64,000 nucleotides of DNA, taken from assembly GCF_023715245.1 (NCBI RefSeq), contig NZ_JAMBNV010000004.1, forward strand, positions 62,001 to 126,000, written 5' to 3'. The notes beneath the pieces are model-generated. The model ran no database searches. It was not told where the DNA came from and saw only the letters and a program-made list of their open reading frames with translations. The position numbers and the translations under genes were made by a program. Shown here one piece after another: positions 61,745 through 64,000 of this stretch. Origin of the DNA: Sporosarcina luteola (GTDB lineage Bacteria > Bacillota > Bacilli > Bacillales_A > Planococcaceae). Positions within the stretch are counted from its first letter, which is position 1; the number at the start of each line of letters is the position of its first letter.

Positions 61745-62587
61745 TCAGTTAACCGGGATAGCCCCAGTTTCAACAACTACATCTTGTCCTTCTGGACTTA
61801 AAATGAAATCAATGAATCGTTGTCCTGCATCGGTTAGACTTCCTTCTTTGGCGACGAACAAGAACGGACGTGATAGTTTATATGTTTGTTTCAGAACATT
61901 TTCCGCTGTCGCTTCCACTCCATTAATGTCAACGGTTGAAATGGACTCATCCACATATTCGAAGGAAATAAAACCTACCGCATGCTTATTCATTGCAACT
62001 GTCGTTTTAATATTTCCGTTTCCACTTGCGATAATGGCGCTTCTCACTAACTCACCTGATGAGTAGTCAACGATTTCCTGAAATGCATCACGGGATCCGG
62101 AGCCATCCTCGCGAGAAACGACGACAATTTCCATGTCACCGCCGCCGAGCTCTTTCCAGTTCGTTACCTCACCGGTGAATATTTTCTTCACTTGCTCAAT
62201 CGTGAGATCTTTCACTTTATTCGACGGATGAGTGACGACGACAATGCCATCGTAAGCAATAACAATTTCATTCAAACCGCTATCGACCTCTTCCTGTTTC
62301 AAATCACGGGAAGACATACCGATTTCAGAAACTCCATTGATCGCATTTGTTATGCCAGCCGATGATCCAATCTGGTTGATCTCTATTTTGACATCATTGC
62401 TCTCCTCATAGGTAAATGCCAATTTCTCAGCTAAAGGCCCTACCGAAGTAGACCCTGAAATAGCAATTGTCGTTGAACCGTCTTTTGACGAGTTGCTATC
62501 TCCTTCAGCATTGTTGCCGCATGCAGCTAGTACGACTGTTATGGAGATAACGAATAATCCTTTTAGTGCATCCCTCATGATTTTCAT
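61745..62587 (-). CDS. pstS: Phosphate-binding lipoprotein PstS
   Basis: 280 residues. The lipoprotein signal ends VVLAAC (Cys ~23). Phosphate-binding segments are visible: ISGSTSVGPLAEKLA near 43, SREDGSGSRDAFQEIV near 165 and SSAGITNAING near 80. GGAGG lies eight bases before the start. It is the first gene of the operon, and its upstream region carries PhoP boxes. Confidence 0.95.
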   Translation of the reverse strand: MKIMRDALKGLFVISITVVLAACGNNAEGDSNSSKDGSTTIAISGSTSVGPLAEKLAFTYEESNDVKIEINQIGSSAGITNAINGVSEIGMSSRDLKQEEVDSGLNEIVIAYDGIVVVTHPSNKVKDLTIEQVKKIFTGEVTNWKELGGGDMEIVVVSREDGSGSRDAFQEIVDYSSGELVRSAIIASGNGNIKTTVAMNKHAVGFISFEYVDESISTVDINGVEATAENVLKQTYKLSRPFLFVAKEGSLTDAGQRFIDFILSPEGQDVVVETGAIPVN

Positions 62588-62619
62588 ATATGTACCTCCA
62601 ACATGATTTATTGGCTCTT

Positions 62620-62678
62620 TGTAAATAATAATGGAAGTTTGTAAATTTACTTAGGTATTCTTGTAAAGGTTTTGTAAA
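62620..62678 (-). promoter_or_regulatory. PhoP (Pho) boxes upstream of pstS
   Basis: On the minus strand TTTACA occurs at 62678, 62667, 62645 and 62625 (first base). The first two are 11 bases apart (TTTACAAAACCTTTACA) and the third 22 bases on, the spacing of PhoP dimer sites; the fourth is 20 bases further. This predicts induction under phosphate starvation. Confidence 0.85.
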
Positions 62679-62815
62679 TTCACTTTACACATTCCGAATT
62701 GTGCGATATATACAGCAATCGATTATCTCTCTCTCATTCAATTTTCCCTTCTTTCAAGAATCTATTTACAAACGTTCAATTCTTTCGAGGTTCTATTCGA
62801 GGTGCGCTTTTCGGT

Positions 62816-62961
62816 GGTGCCTGTGCAGCAAACTATTCTGATTATGCACTACAATTGAATATGTAAATTCACAAAGTTGAATTCATCAATGGGTTACTGG
62901 ATATTTACTGAATTTATATTCCTCATAGTGAATAGTCATAAATGCACCTTACACAGGCACC
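62816..62961. repeat. Dispersed inverted-repeat element, copy 4 (146 bp)
   Basis: It begins GGTGCCTGTGCAGCAAAC and ends TTACACAGGCACC, with inner blocks CTACAATTGAATA and AGTCATAAATG as in copies 1 and 3. It lies between the pst operon and the rRNA methyltransferase gene, joined to copy 5. Confidence 0.85.
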
Positions 62962-62970
62962 AACACAATT

Positions 62971-63094
62971 CAGTCAATACACTACAATTGTATATAATTA
63001 AAAAGGTAGGCAACCATGTCAAGATTTGGTTGCCTACCTTATGAATAGATATACGAATTATTGAATTGTCATAAATGTTTGATGCACAGGCACC
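62971..63094. repeat. Dispersed inverted-repeat element, copy 5 (left end missing)
   Basis: The CACTACAATTG block at the left and ATTGTCATAAATG plus GATGCACAGGCACC at the right match the other copies, but the GGTGCCTGTG end is absent. The centre is a strong hairpin, AAGGTAGGCAACCA against TGGTTGCCTACCTT (63002-63039), which could terminate the rlmD transcript. Confidence 0.75.
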
Positions 63095-63096
63095 GT

Positions 63097-64000
63097 TTAA
63101 ATCTCTAGCCAAGCGACGGATTCGACGTGGCTGCTTTGGGGGAACATGTCGACGGGTTGGACTTCTTTTGTCTTGTAGCCGCCGTCTTCTAAGATCCGCA
63201 AGTCGCGCGCCAGTGTGCCTGGGTTGCATGATACGTAGACGACACGCTTCGGTTTGTATTCCAAGATTGTCTGCAATAGCTTCTCATCGCATCCTTTGCG
63301 TGGTGGGTCGACGACTAGTACATCGAACCGTTTGCCTTCTGCGTACCATCGTGGGATGACGTTTTCCGCTGCGCCCGCTTCGAAATGGGCGTTCGTCATG
63401 CCATTCAATTCCGCGTTGCGTTTGGCGTCTTCGATTGCTTGCGGGACGATTTCCACTCCGTACACTTCCTTCGCTTTCTGTGCGAGGAACAGTGAAATGG
63501 TGCCGATTCCGCAGTATGCGTCGATAACCATTTCGTCGCCTGTCAGCTGCGCGTAGTCGAGTGCTTGCTTGTACAGCACTTCGGTTTGCGCGGGGTTCAC
63601 TTGATAGAACGAGCGTGCCGATATTTCAAACTCGATGTCGCCGATCTTGTCGATGATGAACGACTTGCCGTAGAGAGGAAGCGTTTCATTTCCGAAGATG
63701 ACGTTCGTCTTCTCTCCATTGACGTTTTGCATGATCGACGTCACTTCCGGCACAACCCGTTTAATGAGTTCGACAACGGCGTCTTTCTGCGGAAATTTTT
63801 TCTTCAACGTTACAAGGACGACCATGATTTCCCCTGTCGCCTTCCCTTTCCGGACGATCAGATGCCGAAGCATGCCGCGATGGGTCTTTTCGTTATACGC
63901 TTCGAGTCCAAGTGCATGCATTTCGTGCTTCAGCGTGGACATCAGTTCATCTGCCTCTTCGCTTTGGATAATACAGACGTCCGTGTCGACGATATGATGG
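63097..64000 (-). CDS. rlmD: 23S rRNA (uracil-5-)-methyltransferase, RlmD/RlmCD type, partial
   Basis: 301 C-terminal residues are visible; the frame continues in from the window edge (…[17 protein letters not shown]), so the ATG at 63942 is internal. AdoMet-binding motif [17 protein letters not shown], then [32 protein letters not shown] and the catalytic Cys in [12 protein letters not shown]. The N-terminal TRAM domain and iron-sulfur region lie outside. In B. subtilis the homologue (RlmCD) methylates U747 and U1939; specificity here is inferred only. Confidence 0.92.
   Translation of the reverse strand, partial: HHIVDTDVCIIQSEEADELMSTLKHEMHALGLEAYNEKTHRGMLRHLIVRKGKATGEIMVVLVTLKKKFPQKDAVVELIKRVVPEVTSIMQNVNGEKTNVIFGNETLPLYGKSFIIDKIGDIEFEISARSFYQVNPAQTEVLYKQALDYAQLTGDEMVIDAYCGIGTISLFLAQKAKEVYGVEIVPQAIEDAKRNAELNGMTNAHFEAGAAENVIPRWYAEGKRFDVLVVDPPRKGCDEKLLQTILEYKPKRVVYVSCNPGTLARDLRILEDGGYKTKEVQPVDMFPQSSHVESVAWLEI

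Noticed and set aside
63097..63942. rlmD starting at ATG 63942
   Set aside because: The frame is open to the window edge with family-like sequence, and no ribosome site precedes this ATG; it is an internal Met.
1..64000. tRNA, rRNA or prophage genes
   Set aside because: None were recognised on either strand; apart from the IS1182 remnant and dispersed repeats no mobile-element genes were seen.

Overview
The window looks like chromosome from a spore-forming member of the Bacillales, most likely a Sporosarcina-like Planococcaceae. This is inferred from strong AGGAGG ribosome sites, frequent TTG/GTG starts, CotW/CotX-type spore coat genes, YlxY-, YueI- and DUF3889-type proteins known from Bacillus, a ykoFEDC thiamine operon with TPP riboswitch, and intergenic repeats of a kind common in that group. 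No rRNA, tRNA, prophage or CRISPR array was seen. Most genes lie on the minus strand.

Layout. 1-2935: ABC transporter plus two-component system (ATPase, permease, kinase, regulator; same order as B. subtilis yvfRSTU). 3103-7409: TerC-family protein, rsgA, a dispersed repeat, a 22-codon ORF with its own promoter and terminator, vanZ-like gene, a 21-bp repeat array and a phosphoesterase. 7526-10972: ykoFEDC behind a TPP riboswitch. 11067-22701: mixed housekeeping and accessory genes (Nudix, SEC-C, DUF2935, polysaccharide deacetylase, P-loop kinase, DUF3889, MBL hydrolase, LLM oxidoreductase, a Cys-rich 21-residue ORF, RNase H-like, amidohydrolase with divergent Rgg-type regulator, DMT transporter), with an exactly 20-bp-phased array at 11091-11220 and several copies of a ~146-bp inverted-repeat element.

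23256-44918 is the main system: ureide (allantoin) catabolism. The minus-strand operon allC-allE-allD-allD'-fdrA(allF)-allG-carbamate kinase is followed, in the upstream direction, by pucR1, an esterase, an allH-NCS2 permease pair, a second pucR on the plus strand, two allantoinases with a PucI-type permease, and another NCS1 permease. Together they predict allantoin -> allantoate -> ureidoglycine -> ureidoglycolate -> oxalurate -> oxamate + carbamoyl phosphate -> ATP + CO2 + NH3, meaning nitrogen supply plus substrate-level ATP. AllD and AllB are each duplicated, and allH is separated from allFG.

45379-50018: spore coat pair, oligopeptidase B and a DHH phosphoesterase. 50019-51053: gene-poor stretch with two copies of a Bacillales repeat and an IS1182-type transposase remnant. 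51054-58347: 3-hydroxybutyrate dehydrogenase, a Liv-type ABC importer with a fused LivM-LivG and a consensus CcpA site before the binding-protein gene, and a sigma-54 activator. 58470-62678: pstSCAB-phoU with PhoP boxes. The window ends inside an rlmD-type rRNA methyltransferase.

All functional calls come from reading motifs and family resemblance; no database search was run.
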